From Saccoglossus kowalevskii (lineage: Eukaryota; Hemichordata; Enteropneusta; Harrimaniidae), in NCBI RefSeq assembly GCF_000003605.2, contig NW_003135352.1, forward strand, positions 449,486 to 497,429: a stretch of DNA of 47,944 nt. The letters run 5' to 3'. The notes beneath the pieces were generated by a model, which had not been told where the DNA came from, made no database searches, and saw nothing but the letters and a program-made list of their open reading frames with translations. The translations under genes and the position numbers were made by a program. This document shows, piece by piece, positions 12,901 to 25,880 of this stretch (position 1 is its first letter; each line of letters starts with the position of its first letter).

Positions 12901-15900
12901 GAAAGTTGATGTACGTTCGTTCGTGTTGAATTGTACTATTAACTCTATATTTTGGAAACGTTTAATTTTTTGGGTTAATTATTTCAATGAATTTGAAAGA
13001 ATTATATTTTGCCCCCCAAAATGTGTATTTTTGCGATATATCACTTATTCAACTGCCTTTATTTTGAGTAAAGCTAATTTTCATCTGAAGCTGGCAATAA
13101 TGAAATTTTTCTAATGTACTCAAAATTATAATAATATGGTTATATTTCCACTGCCACCGACATCTCTCCTACAATATAGTAAATTAAGATTTTTAAAACA
13201 ATACGTTTTCACGGCTGCGATTATCAATAATATAATTAACACCAAAATAATTTTGTATATTGTTGAAAATAAAAGCAGTTTCTACTAAAAATGTAAAAAA
13301 AAAATTCTTGGTCAAAGTTTATTTTCAGCGGAAAACATAAAAAATGTGTATTCTGTGCTAAAGAGAAAATTGGTGTAAAATGATCAAATAAAGTGAAAAG
13401 TACTCTTTCTTTTTTTTTAAACGAGAAAATGACAGGAAGATGCTTGTCTCGTTTAACGACTATCAGCACATGAGAGTTACTTTTGAAAATTGCTAACTTA
13501 ATTGCTAGTAGAACCTCTTCACCCCCACACCAACATATTTCCTAACTGTCTGCCACATTACTCTTATTGTGTCTGAGCGTGAGTAGAAATTCCTGACAAG
13601 AAATGCTCCATTAGTCTCATATTTTGCCCATATTTTAGAGAAAGCAAATTTTTCAGCTGAGTGACCGACTAAATTCACTGCCGTCACAGATAGAGATGCG
13701 GCTGTTTAATGACACTGATTGGGTGAGCCTTTTAGGTTCGTTGAAATGAGTTGCACAAATTCCGCATACCAGAAAAAGGACAATAAAGACCACACATAAA
13801 ATTTGAATCACATTTGTCCTTGGGATGTTTTTTTTTCTGTGAAACGTACAACATCAAACTTGAAAGAAATGTCTGCATAACAAGTGAAAAAAATAAACTT
13901 CTGCAAGAAAAGGGATCATAGTTTTTTGCCAAAACATTTGTTTTAGTTGCGAATCAATTAAATTGACATTATAGTTTTGTAAATCATGCCGGAGTTATAT
14001 CGGAAGAATATTTTTTAGTGTCTAATCATTTTCTGCTTAAAAGCAGCGACAGTAAAACTATCAAGGACACGTGAGGTCTTCCCATTCACTACAACTCTCA
14101 GTTTCTCCTTTGTCCTGGCCGACTTCCATGAAGTCTCCAAGTTCCGTTTAATCATTTCTTCTGTAATCTGTGATTACCATTCCTTAATACAGTGAGTAAT
14201 TTTATGTTTCGTTGAACAATCGACGAAATATCTGATTCTTGCTGCCAAAGTGGGCTTCTGGGAGTACCCAAAACTGTGCTATGTCACAGCATGCAAAAAA
14301 AGTGTTTCAACACCTTTCATATGGATCATACCATTTATGTAGTAGGGAGCAGTGTGTATAGCAGAGGGGGGAATTCCTGTAAACGCAGATGAACAACTAC
14401 AAATAATTCTAAACAACTATTTCTGATAAAAGTGAGAAAAAAAATTTGAGTTACACAGAAAGAATTGCATGGATGTAAACAAATTTTTTTCCCGTTCGAG
14501 AACTAACATACCTCCCGAAAATTGCCGCTACCAGAGACGTTAATTCTGTTAGAGAAAATCTTAAAGAAGCTAAATCTGTGTAATCCTAGTTAGTCTTTGA
14601 AGTCACCGCTCACATTGCTCTGGTCGGCATGATCTCATAAAGCCATTGGATTTACACCTTCATAAGTCGTGGCCTTCTGTGCGTCCCAATCTCATTTCAG
14701 TATCAGCTGATTAGGGCGCTGTCAGTATGATTAAAATCATCCCCATCCGAGTGTCATCTAGGGGGAGTTTTCCAGTCAAATTAATCTTAGGCTGAGACTT
14801 TAAGCTGACAAAGGGGTTTGAGGGATGAAATTAGGCCTGGCGGCATTCGCACTGGCATACAATGAACTATTGCTACCAATGCAACATTTGAATATCAATA
14901 CTAGGAATCGGAGTGTTTTTGTCAGAGTGCAGATGTTACGTTAAAAGACCTCAGCAGAGGTCACCAACATACTACTCGCATCCTGCTCTCATAGTCATCA
15001 GCAACTCCTATATCCCATCAGTACCAGCTGTCTCCCAAGTGAAGTTTCGTTTCCATCGATGTTTGACTTATCTCCAACTTTTCTATAAGTTGATAACATT
15101 GGAGCTTTTAAAGACATCACTTCTGCACTCTCATTTCATCAGTATAACTGCAGGTATGCATCAGAAAATCAACTTTTTAACTTTCCCTTCTTTTAGGATA
15201 ATTTTTCAGCCAACGAATTTCCTGGTTTTGAGACAAGACATTTATTGCTATGTGTGTGTGTGTTTTGTTTTTGTTAGTGTACTTGCAGTGATGTGCGAAA
15301 ACTACATCAATATAATGTACCCGACCCTCTGAAAGTAATTACCCATTCAGTATTGTGGCATTTCTTTCAATCAAAATGTTTTAGGATGTATTTGTGATTT
15401 GTTTTTAAAAAGAAACAATACTGCGCAAAATGTTGTGTGAGAATCCTAATGCATCAGGAAGCGCAACTATAACAGAGGAACTCGGCCATGCGTAACATTG
15501 ATCTGAAAGCTGTGGGCAATTCTGTGTAATACGTTGTCATACCACTGCATACTGTGGTAAAAAAATTAACGTGATTGCAAAACCATCTTCAGTAAAGCAC
15601 CGGTGATTGTTTTCAAACCGAAAAGTATTGTTCGCGCTACAACATTGCACACTCCGTAGGATCGTTCTTTGTCAGCCAATTACAGAACATTGCTGACAGT
15701 TCACGAGTATGCTAACGCAAAGACGATTTAGAAGTAAATATTTCTACAAAGGCAGCTTTTCTTGTAGTAATTTGGTCGGAGGATGAGGTCTTTGAGAGAC
15801 GCACAAAGGAAATCCTCATTAGTCTATATCCTTGTAAAATTGATTGAAAACCTGATAGAAGAATATCTTTAAACTCTATAACAAGTCAGATAAGGGGTAA

Positions 15901-18030
15901 CTATGTGGCTTATGCAGTGATTACAGTGTCGGTAATCTCTGTTACTGTATTCATACTATTATCTCGTGTTATACCAATGTAGTTTGATCTAATTTACAAT
16001 TTAACTGCTTTTTTGAATTACATTTCTCCAAGAGAAGCTCGCTTTTTTTTCTTCTTTTTTTTTTTTTTTTTAAATTCCTCATCAGACCTCACCTGTCCGT
16101 TTCTGTTGATAATTGTTATTGTTGGGTTACAAACCTTTTAGTTTTTGTGCATGGCTTTTAATGTGTATTTTTTTTTCTTTTAGTTCAATTTACTCGATTC
16201 ATGTTGAGGCAGATTACCAGCTATTTAATCTTTCCATACAAAGCACGACAAATTTTGTTTCATAATGCATTTTTTTTCTGCTCTGGTTGCTGCCCTATTT
16301 GAGCATGCTAATTTCAAAAATTAAAAAAAAAAAAAAAAATTTCAGACTTACCGGTATTCGAATATTATTTTCATAATTTTCTTGGATATTTGGGGAAGGA
16401 AAATGCTAATAAAAAATTGACTATATTGAAATGGCGAAAATTTTCTTTTTATTAGAATTTATCAAAATTTTTTCCACCCAACCTTCAAATATTGTATATT
16501 ACTTTTTGTTGCTGGAACTTAAAGCGTATCATTAGTAATTGATACTAATGATTTCTATCTAATCTAATCTAATCTAATTAGATAAAATCTAATCAAATAA
16601 ATTCTATGTTATTCTAAACTGAGCTGCAAAAATATATTAAATCAACAAAAATCACTGAGTAAGACAGGTACAACAAACTATTGCTATGTCCGTAAAAATA
16701 AATTTATTTAATCTGCCGTGGAACTTTAGATAGTTTACAAGTATTTGATAAAAAAAATGCTAAATCCATGGTAAAAGAAAACATTTGTTTTTGATAACAA
16801 TTTGATAAAAATTATAAATATAAGGTACATTTGTAATTTTAGAGATTTTCAAAAGCATGTGAAAAAAATAAATCGAAGGTATATGAAAAAAGTATTTTCT
16901 TGTCTAATGGTCAAAATATTTCAGCTGTATATTATTTGGCTTTCTGTCTCGTAGTATAAACTGTAGATCTTAATTTGTCAGGAAAATTGTCCTTCACTTG
17001 TGATTCACTCCCTGATGCATACCCACACATAAATAAAAACAGAGATAAAAAAAATTGGTAAAACCGTAATGGTTATATGATTTATTTTCAATGCACTGTT
17101 CAAATAAGTCACCAACATTTGATTAATGTCTTCTGGTGTTGAAATTATATTTTTTGAGTAAATAGAGTTAAAAAAAAAAAAAAAAAAACACTGTAGAGGG
17201 TGTGTGGGACATATCATATGCTTCTTATTGAGTCTCACAGTCTGGTGTATTACGTTAACGACAACAACACGACAGTCGCATCACGTAAGTGTGTAACTAT
17301 CTAGAATATGATTAGCTCAGTAGCTTATTGCGTTAGTTTTCTTATTGGTTTGTTTGGCAGTTACTTTGGTTTTGTGTGATATCGACACTGAATGCCGCTG
17401 ACTCTGCCTATTCATTGCATAGCGTTGTCTTCGGCAGGGCACCTGCCTAATCACTGACAAAGCGAGGACACTTTGCCAGCTTGCAGAGGCTTTTATTTGG
17501 CTTGCTTTGTAACTACTAGTTTTGTTTCTTTTTCTTCTTCCTCTTCTTTTATTTATGAGCGAGTTGTAAACAATAAGAGACCCCTATCATTAAAGATGAT
17601 CACTGTATATCGCTGTAATATCGCTGTCATTCAAAAATTTACCAACCATTCTTCAAAGCATGTATCTTATTTGTGGCTATTTAGAGACGACGAAAAAATT
17701 GACAATTTGTCTCATCCTGATTAAAGCTGCACAGAGCCGAGTTCATGCGTAAACTTTTACGAAAATTAACCATCGTTATTATGTGGTTGAATATATCTAA
17801 TATACTATTATATATTATCTTGTGATAAAGTACAAATGAAAGATAATTTCACACTGGAGTGTGATCAAACCCTCGCTGCGTGCGATAACAGATTTTACAT
17901 TTAACTGAAGTTAATCGAGCCAAAGGGAGCTAGAAAATGCGTCAACAAAGGAGGTGTGGACAAATTGAACATGAGTTTTTGAGTTGTGGGCAATATTGGC
18001 AACCCAGACATTTTTTTTAAATGCACTATT
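6967..18030. other. Long non-coding stretch, second section
   Basis: No supported gene. Contains poly-A/T tracts (e.g. 16323-16339, 17170-17188), a short AATCT repeat near 16555-16580, and non-repetitive tracts of higher complexity at about 10290-10480, 14040-14160 and 15560-15830 that are possible regulatory DNA. The longest open frames (11076-11423 and 14913-15332, + strand) encode no recognisable protein. Confidence 0.7.
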
Positions 18031-18199
18031 TACTGTGAAATACTTTATTTTCGCTTGGAATTAATTTTTGCTATTTTGCGGAAGGAATGATTCAGTGAAA
18101 ATAAAATCCAGTCAATATACCTTTTTTCCTATATTTTACATTCAACTTGTCAAAAATCATTGAAAATTAATTCCAGCTAAAATGAAGTATTTTACAGTA
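18031..18199. mobile_element. Palindromic MITE, copy 1
   Basis: Left end tactgtgaaatactttat and right end tgaagtattttacagta are inverted repeats; the inner blocks gctt-ggaattaatttttgct and gaaaattaattccagct are also inverted, so the element could form a long imperfect hairpin. Copies occur at 20697-20908 and 32023-32184. Confidence 0.8.
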
Positions 18200-18664
18200 T
18201 ATCAAGACTATAACTGTAAGTCACACTAAAAAAACAGCTCGCTATTTTAAGTTATTTTTTATCTGAGATCATCCATGAAACGAACAAACTTTAATTCACA
18301 AATTTGTAAGCTCTGCTTCTAAATGTGTTTCTCAAAACAAATCTTTGTTTTGCCACTGAAACAATGTCCTCAACACAATTTGTTAACATGTCAAAAAATT
18401 GTTGTATATATACTGTAGAAAGATTGGATCTATATTTTGATTTAGTTAACCTTTTGAACTCCAAAAGTCACCTTTCTTAAAAAAACTGGCATCATTTTCT
18501 TTAATGAAAATCTAAAAAGCTACATTTTTATTTGCATTTTATTTTTTACTTTTTGTGAAAGTTGCTACTTCTCAAAAAGACTTCCTCTATGTATGTTTTT
18601 ATCTTGTAATAAGCAAAAATTAATTATTAATTCATTGTATAATCCACTTTAATAAATTCGTAAC

Positions 18665-18670
18665 AAAAAA

Positions 18671-18704
<34 letters not shown>
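18665..18704. repeat. (AAAT)n microsatellite
   Basis: About nine uninterrupted AAAT units. Confidence 0.95.
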
Positions 18705-18705
<1 letters not shown>

Positions 18706-20696
18706 GCTTTAATAGTGATTTGATCAGTCACACATATATAAATGTGTCTTGTGTCCGAGGTCTTAGCCAGCAATATAAACTGTTACAATGAACAATGACT
18801 GTGTACCAAATGTCTTTTCAACTTAACGCTAAACAACAGATGCTTTTTTCTAAACTGCTACTAAATGGTGAGGTTCTTGTTCATTTATCATTTTTGAATT
18901 CTTTTGAATATGGCTGTAATGTGGCATCGTCGAAGCACACACACGACCTGCCTTTTATTTCGACGCATACTCAGTAGGACCCAGTGTTTTTAACATGTCA
19001 TTAGTAGTTGTGGCAAAGTTTTTTGCCTTTAAAATGATGTTTAATGCGTGCGTTGTTATGAGACATATCATCTATTTAGGTACTGGAACACCTGTTGCTC
19101 GGGATGAAATAACACATGGTAAATGTGACGGCACAAAGCATTGACGTGCTAACACACTGCGTTATTGGCTTTCGCTAGGGTGGTTTTCTTTTTACCCACG
19201 AGTGCAGTCGCCTCCCCTTTTGCGATTACTATACCCTTAATGAGCAAGCAAACAAGGAAGGCAAATCAGTGAGATAAGCTTGCTATAATACCAGTATCAA
19301 TACCGTCACTTTGCTGTCCCCCGCAATCCTCCTACTCCACATTATAACGCTTGAAACAATATTGTATTCAAAAACTTTTTTCTTTTTCGATGACTTGTTT
19401 TATGTTTACTGCAGCTGTACATTAATAATGAACATTTTTTACAAAATAACAAGAACAAATTTCTCTCATTTAGAGGGTATTAGCACCCCTTGGTAACTAA
19501 ATGGAATCAGCCAATCAGTTAGACCCCTGCTTACAAGTGGGCTCTTCCAGGCATGGGGCAGAAAGCCGATAACAGTAATAAAGGTGTGCCTTGAAAACAT
19601 TGAGTTGAACCAACATTAATTTTCTGTCAAGTGTCGGCAGAGACTGATCGTTATTTATTGGTATGTCTGAAATAGATCAGATGTTGCAGATAAGCGTTCT
19701 AAAACTGACAAAAATAACATAAACTGTGAAATATGAAATCTTTTGAAGTGCCAAAAACTGCTGTTAAAGGTTTTCTGGTGTCTGTAAGTATGCTGTCATT
19801 TCTAATACATATATAATGATTATAAATCGGCTGTCATGGCAACATTAAATTATGAATCATAGCCAGAAAAATGCTTTGTTAATACCAGACAGTCAAAATT
19901 GTTTCCTTGTTATGCAAAGAACAATGTAATAAAAGGAAAAGAATACCTAATTTGTTTATCAAATTATTTGTTTATTTGTTTTTTATTTGCTCCAATAAGG
20001 AAATGGTTGAGAAAAACTTTATGGTATTTGAACAGCTTTATTATATTATTTTGGATAAATTTGCATTTAATTGGGAAACAATTTTGTAACATGAATATTT
20101 TCGTTTTAAATATTTTCCTCCAGAAAAGTCATAATCAAGAACAGAGCACTTTGCACGGCTATGATTTCATTGTCAACACTTCAATTTCCAGAGATGAGAT
20201 TTTGTAACAGACAACAGTCCGTCTATCCAAAGAATAGATATGAGTAAAAGTAAAACTAGAAGCCACTCAACTTCTGTGTGATTATTATGCAAATGTAGAG
20301 CATCCCCAAGTCTTTGATTAAAAGACAGTCATTAAAGTTTTTGAGAAAGGAGTCCCCTTTTAAACTATCACAAGACGTTTTACATGGCCCCCTTGGCGTT
20401 TTCAGGTTCATTTGACTGCAACAAAGACCTTATAGATGTAGAATTCATTAAGAACTCGGCATTGTTAGTCCAGACAGTTGCGGGCTGTTTTTGCAAAACG
20501 CTTCAAAGATATTATGAGTGTAATTAACACGGTTGTGTGACGATATGTGTAATTAAGATCCACAACACAATGCCTGTATTTCATTTGTTCTTACAAGTTG
20601 CTATTTTAGATTACCGATTTTCTAAACACTTATGTAGGCTATTTGTCCAACTTCACTGAACTTGATTCATTCTGACATTGAATGTTGAAGTACACT

Positions 20697-20908
20697 TACT
20701 GTAAAACACTTTATTTTAGCTGGAATTAATTTTCGCTGAAAAATTCTTTTGGGTGTTTTGTAAGGAATTTATTTTCACTGAAATCAGTGAAACCAATTGA
20801 ATGTAAAATATAGGAAAAAAGGTATATTCGCTGGATTTTATTTTCTCTGAAACATTCTCATAGCAAAAATAGCGAAAATTAATTCAAAGCGAAAGTAAAG
20901 TTTTTTCA
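20697..20908. mobile_element. Palindromic MITE, copy 2
   Basis: Begins tactgtaaaacactttatt, contains tagctggaattaattttcgct and the inverted block agcgaaaattaattcaaagc near the right end, and shares the central ataggaaaaaaggtatatt block with the first copy (inverted there). Confidence 0.75.
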
Positions 20909-22061
20909 CAAATTCCAATTCTGCAGATAGAACATAGACTTTGTTGTTTCTAAAAGATCAAATCAAATGAAAAATGTCAATCTTTTGGTGCAATCAATAA
21001 AAACACCCCCAAGGACCAACCTTCATTTCCTTCTCTCTATTGGAAAGAAAATTAAAAAAAAAAAAAGTTGCATTATTGTAGCGATCAGCTTTATGTCGGC
21101 AAAGAGAGACGGATTATTACCAATTACGGCGAGCATCAAAATAAACAATTATTGCGGTAATCAAAAAGAATGAAGCGATAATTTTTATGAAATGATACGC
21201 TGTCCCGATGGGATTGTTTTGACGTCGTTGACATACAACTGATTTGATTTACCGCACTGATGATCAAAACGGCATATTTGTTTGGCCCGAGATCAATTTC
21301 TGGGAGAACATTTTAAGAAAAGATCAAACAGTCGAGAGATTTCACCTTGAAAAGGGAGACTGCCAAAAATGAATTTCTTAAAAACCTTGATCCTCAGATT
21401 CAAAACTTCTTTTATTCACAAATTTATTTCAGAAATTTTTCACATACCTTCACCTTGAAAGTTGATTACAGTTCTGTTATTAATCTATTTTTCATTCCGT
21501 ATTTTAAAATTCAAAGCAGTAATAAAATGAATAAACTTAGCTGCTAGACTAATCATATAAGAAGATTATTATTAATACAAATTAACGCTTTCGCTAGAGG
21601 AGGTTTGAGGAGATGTGCACTTGGCTTTGAATCTAAGGATTATGAGTTCTCAGAGGCATCATAAGTGTCACCTACGATAACATCTACTGTCGCTTAATTA
21701 ACGCATTACTTCCCCTATTAATTGATTAGCTTGTGATTCTCAGTACTCTAGGGAACAGGATGGAAATTCAATGTCAGGTTTATATAGATGATGTACTATC
21801 ACTCATTTATTGTTCTTCTCTATCTCAGTGAAATTACCTACTTTAAAATAAAGGAAGCTTTCTTCATTGGGTGGATTAAGAATTTTATTTTTTTGGATCA
21901 TTTGTTTGTAAAAAAAAAAAAAATGACCTCAAAAAACTCAATTTATACAAATCTTCCTATTTTGGGAGGTTCATATGAATCAGTGAAGGGTTGTGATGGG
22001 AAAAGATAGGGAGAGAAGAAAAGATTGGAATTGAATAGAATTTTGATAGAATAGATAGAAT

Positions 22062-22200
22062 GGGATAGGACAGGGAAGAATAGATGGCTTAATTTAGTTG
22101 GGAAAGAATTGGGATGTTGATGGGATGATATGAGATGGAAAGGGATAGGACAGGAAAGGATGGATGGCTTTAGTTGGGAAAAATTTGGGATTGGAGAAAA
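22062..22200. repeat. Degenerate 80-bp tandem duplication in a G/A-rich tract
   Basis: gggataggacagggaagaat at 22062 recurs at 22142 as gggataggacaggaaaggat, with the following agatggctt...agttgggaaa also repeated. The whole tract 22000-22260 is purine-rich on this strand. Confidence 0.8.
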
Positions 22201-22961
22201 TAGAATAAGGATGAAGTGGGGTGTGACAGAATCTAAAAACTAGATATGAAATGAGTTGAATACAGAATGCTATGGGGTTTAAAATATTCATTTATCCTTC
22301 CAAGCATGCAGAATAAACAAAGAATCAAATTCAAGGTAGCAAACCACTGATGGGGAATCCAATTTGCATGTCGGTGTATGGCATATGTTTTTTTCACACC
22401 AATGCATAAAAGTGTGTGATTTTGTTAAAATCAATTAAATTAATGAAGTGATTGTGAAAAAACAGCTAAACCCATTGTTTTACAACCTCCAAAGGCTTAT
22501 CTGCAACATGCTTAAAATAGAGAGCATTCCATAAAAGGAATATCAATTCTCCTTTTCATTGGGAAAGTACAAAAAAGAAAAATATATTCAAATGCGTGAA
22601 ATGTAATGAATGTATCCCAGAGTTCCCAGCAACGCATCGCGCTAGATGTCAAAAACCTTGCAACAGTTTTGTGTCTAAATGAACACATCAGATGTGAATA
22701 ATAATCAATTTGACAGAAAGTAAAAGAAAACTTTCTCGCTTTTTCCAGAAAGAAATTGACATTTTCCTAAGTCGTTACGAGGTTAATTCACTGACATCTA
22801 TCTAAGTGGAAACCAGCCAAAGTGCTATCTGCGGTGAGGGTACAGTGAAGACATTCCACATAGGAAGTACGAATTAAGCCCAGAATTTTTTTTCTATGGT
22901 CTTATTAGACCGTGCAACACTAAGTGACTTTGCTGACAACGCACACCATCAGTCATAAATG

Positions 22962-22975
22962 GTTACCATGGCAAC
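22962..22975. promoter_or_regulatory. Exact RFX X-box
   Basis: GTTACCATGGCAAC matches the RFX consensus GTNRCC-(0-3)-RGYAAC at every position. It lies deep in the long upstream intron in a tract without obvious repeats. Confidence 0.6.
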
Positions 22976-25645
22976 AGAAAAACAAACTGTCATAAGTTAT
23001 CATTGCGATGTCCTCTGTCTATCTCTAGCCCCTTTTCCTATATATTGTTCACTTTTATGTACCTTAAATGGTTTCCTGTCTAACCGCCTCTCTTACTCAC
23101 TAGCGTACCTGCGCCATTTAGGTCAGAGAGACAGAAAATGGTCTCATAGACAGCTGTTTCCGCAATGTCAGTTCTTTTTCTGTTCCGGTTATCTACCAAT
23201 TAAGGCTGAATTTGCTCGCCCATCCTTTTTAGCAACTCATTAAAAACTCCATTTGCGAGATGAAAAGTAGTAAATAATGCTATACGAATGTGAATCATGA
23301 AAAATTAAGTGATTATATTGATAAATCTGGAAGGTTTTTTTTCTTCTTTTTTTCATTTTTCAAATGGCATGAGTGTAACTTATTGGGATGTCAGGATTCC
23401 ACATTAATATTCAAGTCTTGGTAAATTTGCTAACTTTTAAAAAAAATAACAAGAAAGAAAAAAAAAGAATAAAAGTTAGACTTTTTAATTGAAGAAAATT
23501 ATAATAAACTTACTTTCATTCTTTTATTTATGACCATTTTAGTGACTTTTTCAAACTTCTTCAGAAAAAAATAAAATAAAACGTTGTTTCAGGAGGTAAG
23601 TTCTCAATTCTCCTCGTATTCTACTCCAAAAATTTGTAGAATTTAATACTCGAGTAAAATTTATGATAAATAGAAAGACGTCACAAACCTTGATCACCCA
23701 TTCTAACAATTTATCACTCGATTTGATTTAAGTGTTTTAATGTAATTTCATGATTAATATTTCCAGTGTGAATATTTTAAATTATCATGAGATTGTTCAA
23801 AGAAAGCCGACGTCACTCACTTATTAATATTAGCATTTTCTATTTTTTGAATAATAAATTTTAATCAGAAAAGCCAAAAAAAGTTTGAAATATCACTAAA
23901 AATATAATTGCAGAGAAAAAAATCAAATCCTGAGTTATTTTAGCGCCCACCCTTTCTCACCATCATTGATTGCTGCCAATCGCTGTGACAACCGCATCAG
24001 ACAACTACCCAGGGAGACGGAGAGAACAGAAGAACTAACCTAATCTGTTAGATATCTTCACATCATGTTTGTCTAATACAGATTTGTTTTTCCAAGTCTG
24101 AGAAAAGAGGCTTGTTGATAGACCAATAATCTAGTCTAGAATTTCCCTAGTGATTTGTGTTTCACTCTTTCTTTCTAATCACCATCATGATTGGTTTTAA
24201 ACTCCTTTCTTTTTTCCTCTTAAAAACGTTTCCCGTTGGATAAGGACGAAATCCATCAGTCAAGTGACTTGTTCATTTCAAGGTGCTTTCATTTGCGTTT
24301 GTAGTAATCAAAAGTTCGTTGAGCGAAAAAGATTAAAAACGAGTAACAAATTTTTCAACATTTAATTACTTTCGTAATTTTACCAAAAAAACTTGCGCAA
24401 ATTGGATTGTCATTAAAACATTCATAGTGAAAGTTATAATTCACTGCTTAGACATTTGTTTGAATTTGTTCGAATATTTGACATCATGTACGTCATAAAA
24501 AAAGTGTGAATTTCTCAATCAAGTCTAATCAAATCAAATCTATTCGTAATGCTGTGGTTTTTATTACGAATTTTGCATCCTTGAGTCCTTTGAATAGAAG
24601 CAAGTGGATTAATATACAGAACAGTTGGGAGTCGGGAATTGCTTACTTCTGACGATAAGGTCAACCCTATATCAGGATGAGGCTGAATGGAGATAATTAT
24701 GCTAATACTGTGGCTGTTATCAGATTTATTCTACTATAATTGGATAATAATGACTATCCCAAGCTGTCAGAGTTTGCTAAGTTTTAATAAAAAAAATAAT
24801 AAAAATCCGTGGCCCTGGTGTCAATGCAAACAGGAGTACCGTTCTACGGATTTAGTGTTTACGGAATCAACCGCTCAGCATGGTGTGATCAGAGAGGGTG
24901 AGCAGATCAACTCCGACAATATTGTGGAATAATAGCGTTATTCAGTTTTTCCACAATGCAGTCCATCATAGAGTAACAAACCAGAATCGTTAAGTCAACC
25001 GTCCAACACATGAATGAACATCATACCGTTCCGGGCAAAAATTTTTTTATTCTGCAACGAGGCCTCTATCTTGAGCCAATTTCCTGTATTTTCAAATATT
25101 CGCTTGCGTACCGATATTAGAAAGTGCACTTGAGTGGTAATTTACTTGACACATCACCTCGCTTTCCCCCAACTGGCTGCAGTCTTGTAGTCAAACCTAT
25201 AAAATGACACCTTTCCAATTGAATTACACCACATTGATATGTACAAGGAGTATCACAATAACTTGTGTGTGTTATCTCTGAACATTGTAGATGCTGACAG
25301 TCATTGAGATACAAACTGTTCAACTCACTGTAAACAGGTAAGGTGTAATCTCGTGCTACTGATGTCGCAGTTTTGTTAGCTTCATCCTTTTGAGCGCCAA
25401 AGGCAACTTTTGTCACTCTGAAATTTTTAATTTTTTTCAACTTATTTACAAAATTTTGATCAATTTTCATTTGTAGCCAATGGAAAATTATATTCATTTG
25501 GGCCAAAATACATTTAAAAAAAAAAAAAACACATTAAAATAGTCATTGTACCAAAATTTTGTTCAGGAAAAAGTATTGTGCTCTAAATTGCAGGAATATA
25601 TTTTTTGGAAATTTTATTTTCTGAATTTTAAAAGTCAGAAATGTG

Positions 25646-25880
25646 TTCAACTGTTTCACCACCAGTTCTCTCTATTCATCACAAATTCACAAAATAGTCC
25701 TGTTTATAGTCTGCCTTTTCCTTAAAAAGATTTGGACAAAAATAGCCCAAATTTTAGAGTAAAAACTGAAAATTGTGCCTGTCGGTTCAAAAATTAGGGT
25801 TCATTTTCAAAAATTTTAAAGAATATAAGAAAAAAGTGCAGACAAATTTGGGCGAAAAAGTCTGTTGTTGAAAAGGTTTG
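25646..25880. mobile_element. Older copy of the TTAA MITE family
   Basis: Same orientation as the copy at 6724-6966 and similar over its whole length, from tgtttcaccaccagtt to gttgttgaaaaggtt. The terminal repeats have mutated and the flanking TTAA is degraded. Confidence 0.8.

Noticed and set aside
14913-15332. 139-codon open frame on the plus strand
   Set aside because: Composition looks like translated non-coding DNA, with no motif or family resemblance.
18449-18560. Possible further TTAA MITE starting TTAACCTTTTGAACTCC
   Set aside because: Only the left end resembles the family; interior and right end cannot be matched.
25117-25506. 129-codon open frame on the minus strand
   Set aside because: No recognisable domain or splice context, and the adjacent sequence is repeat-rich; length is within chance for this window.
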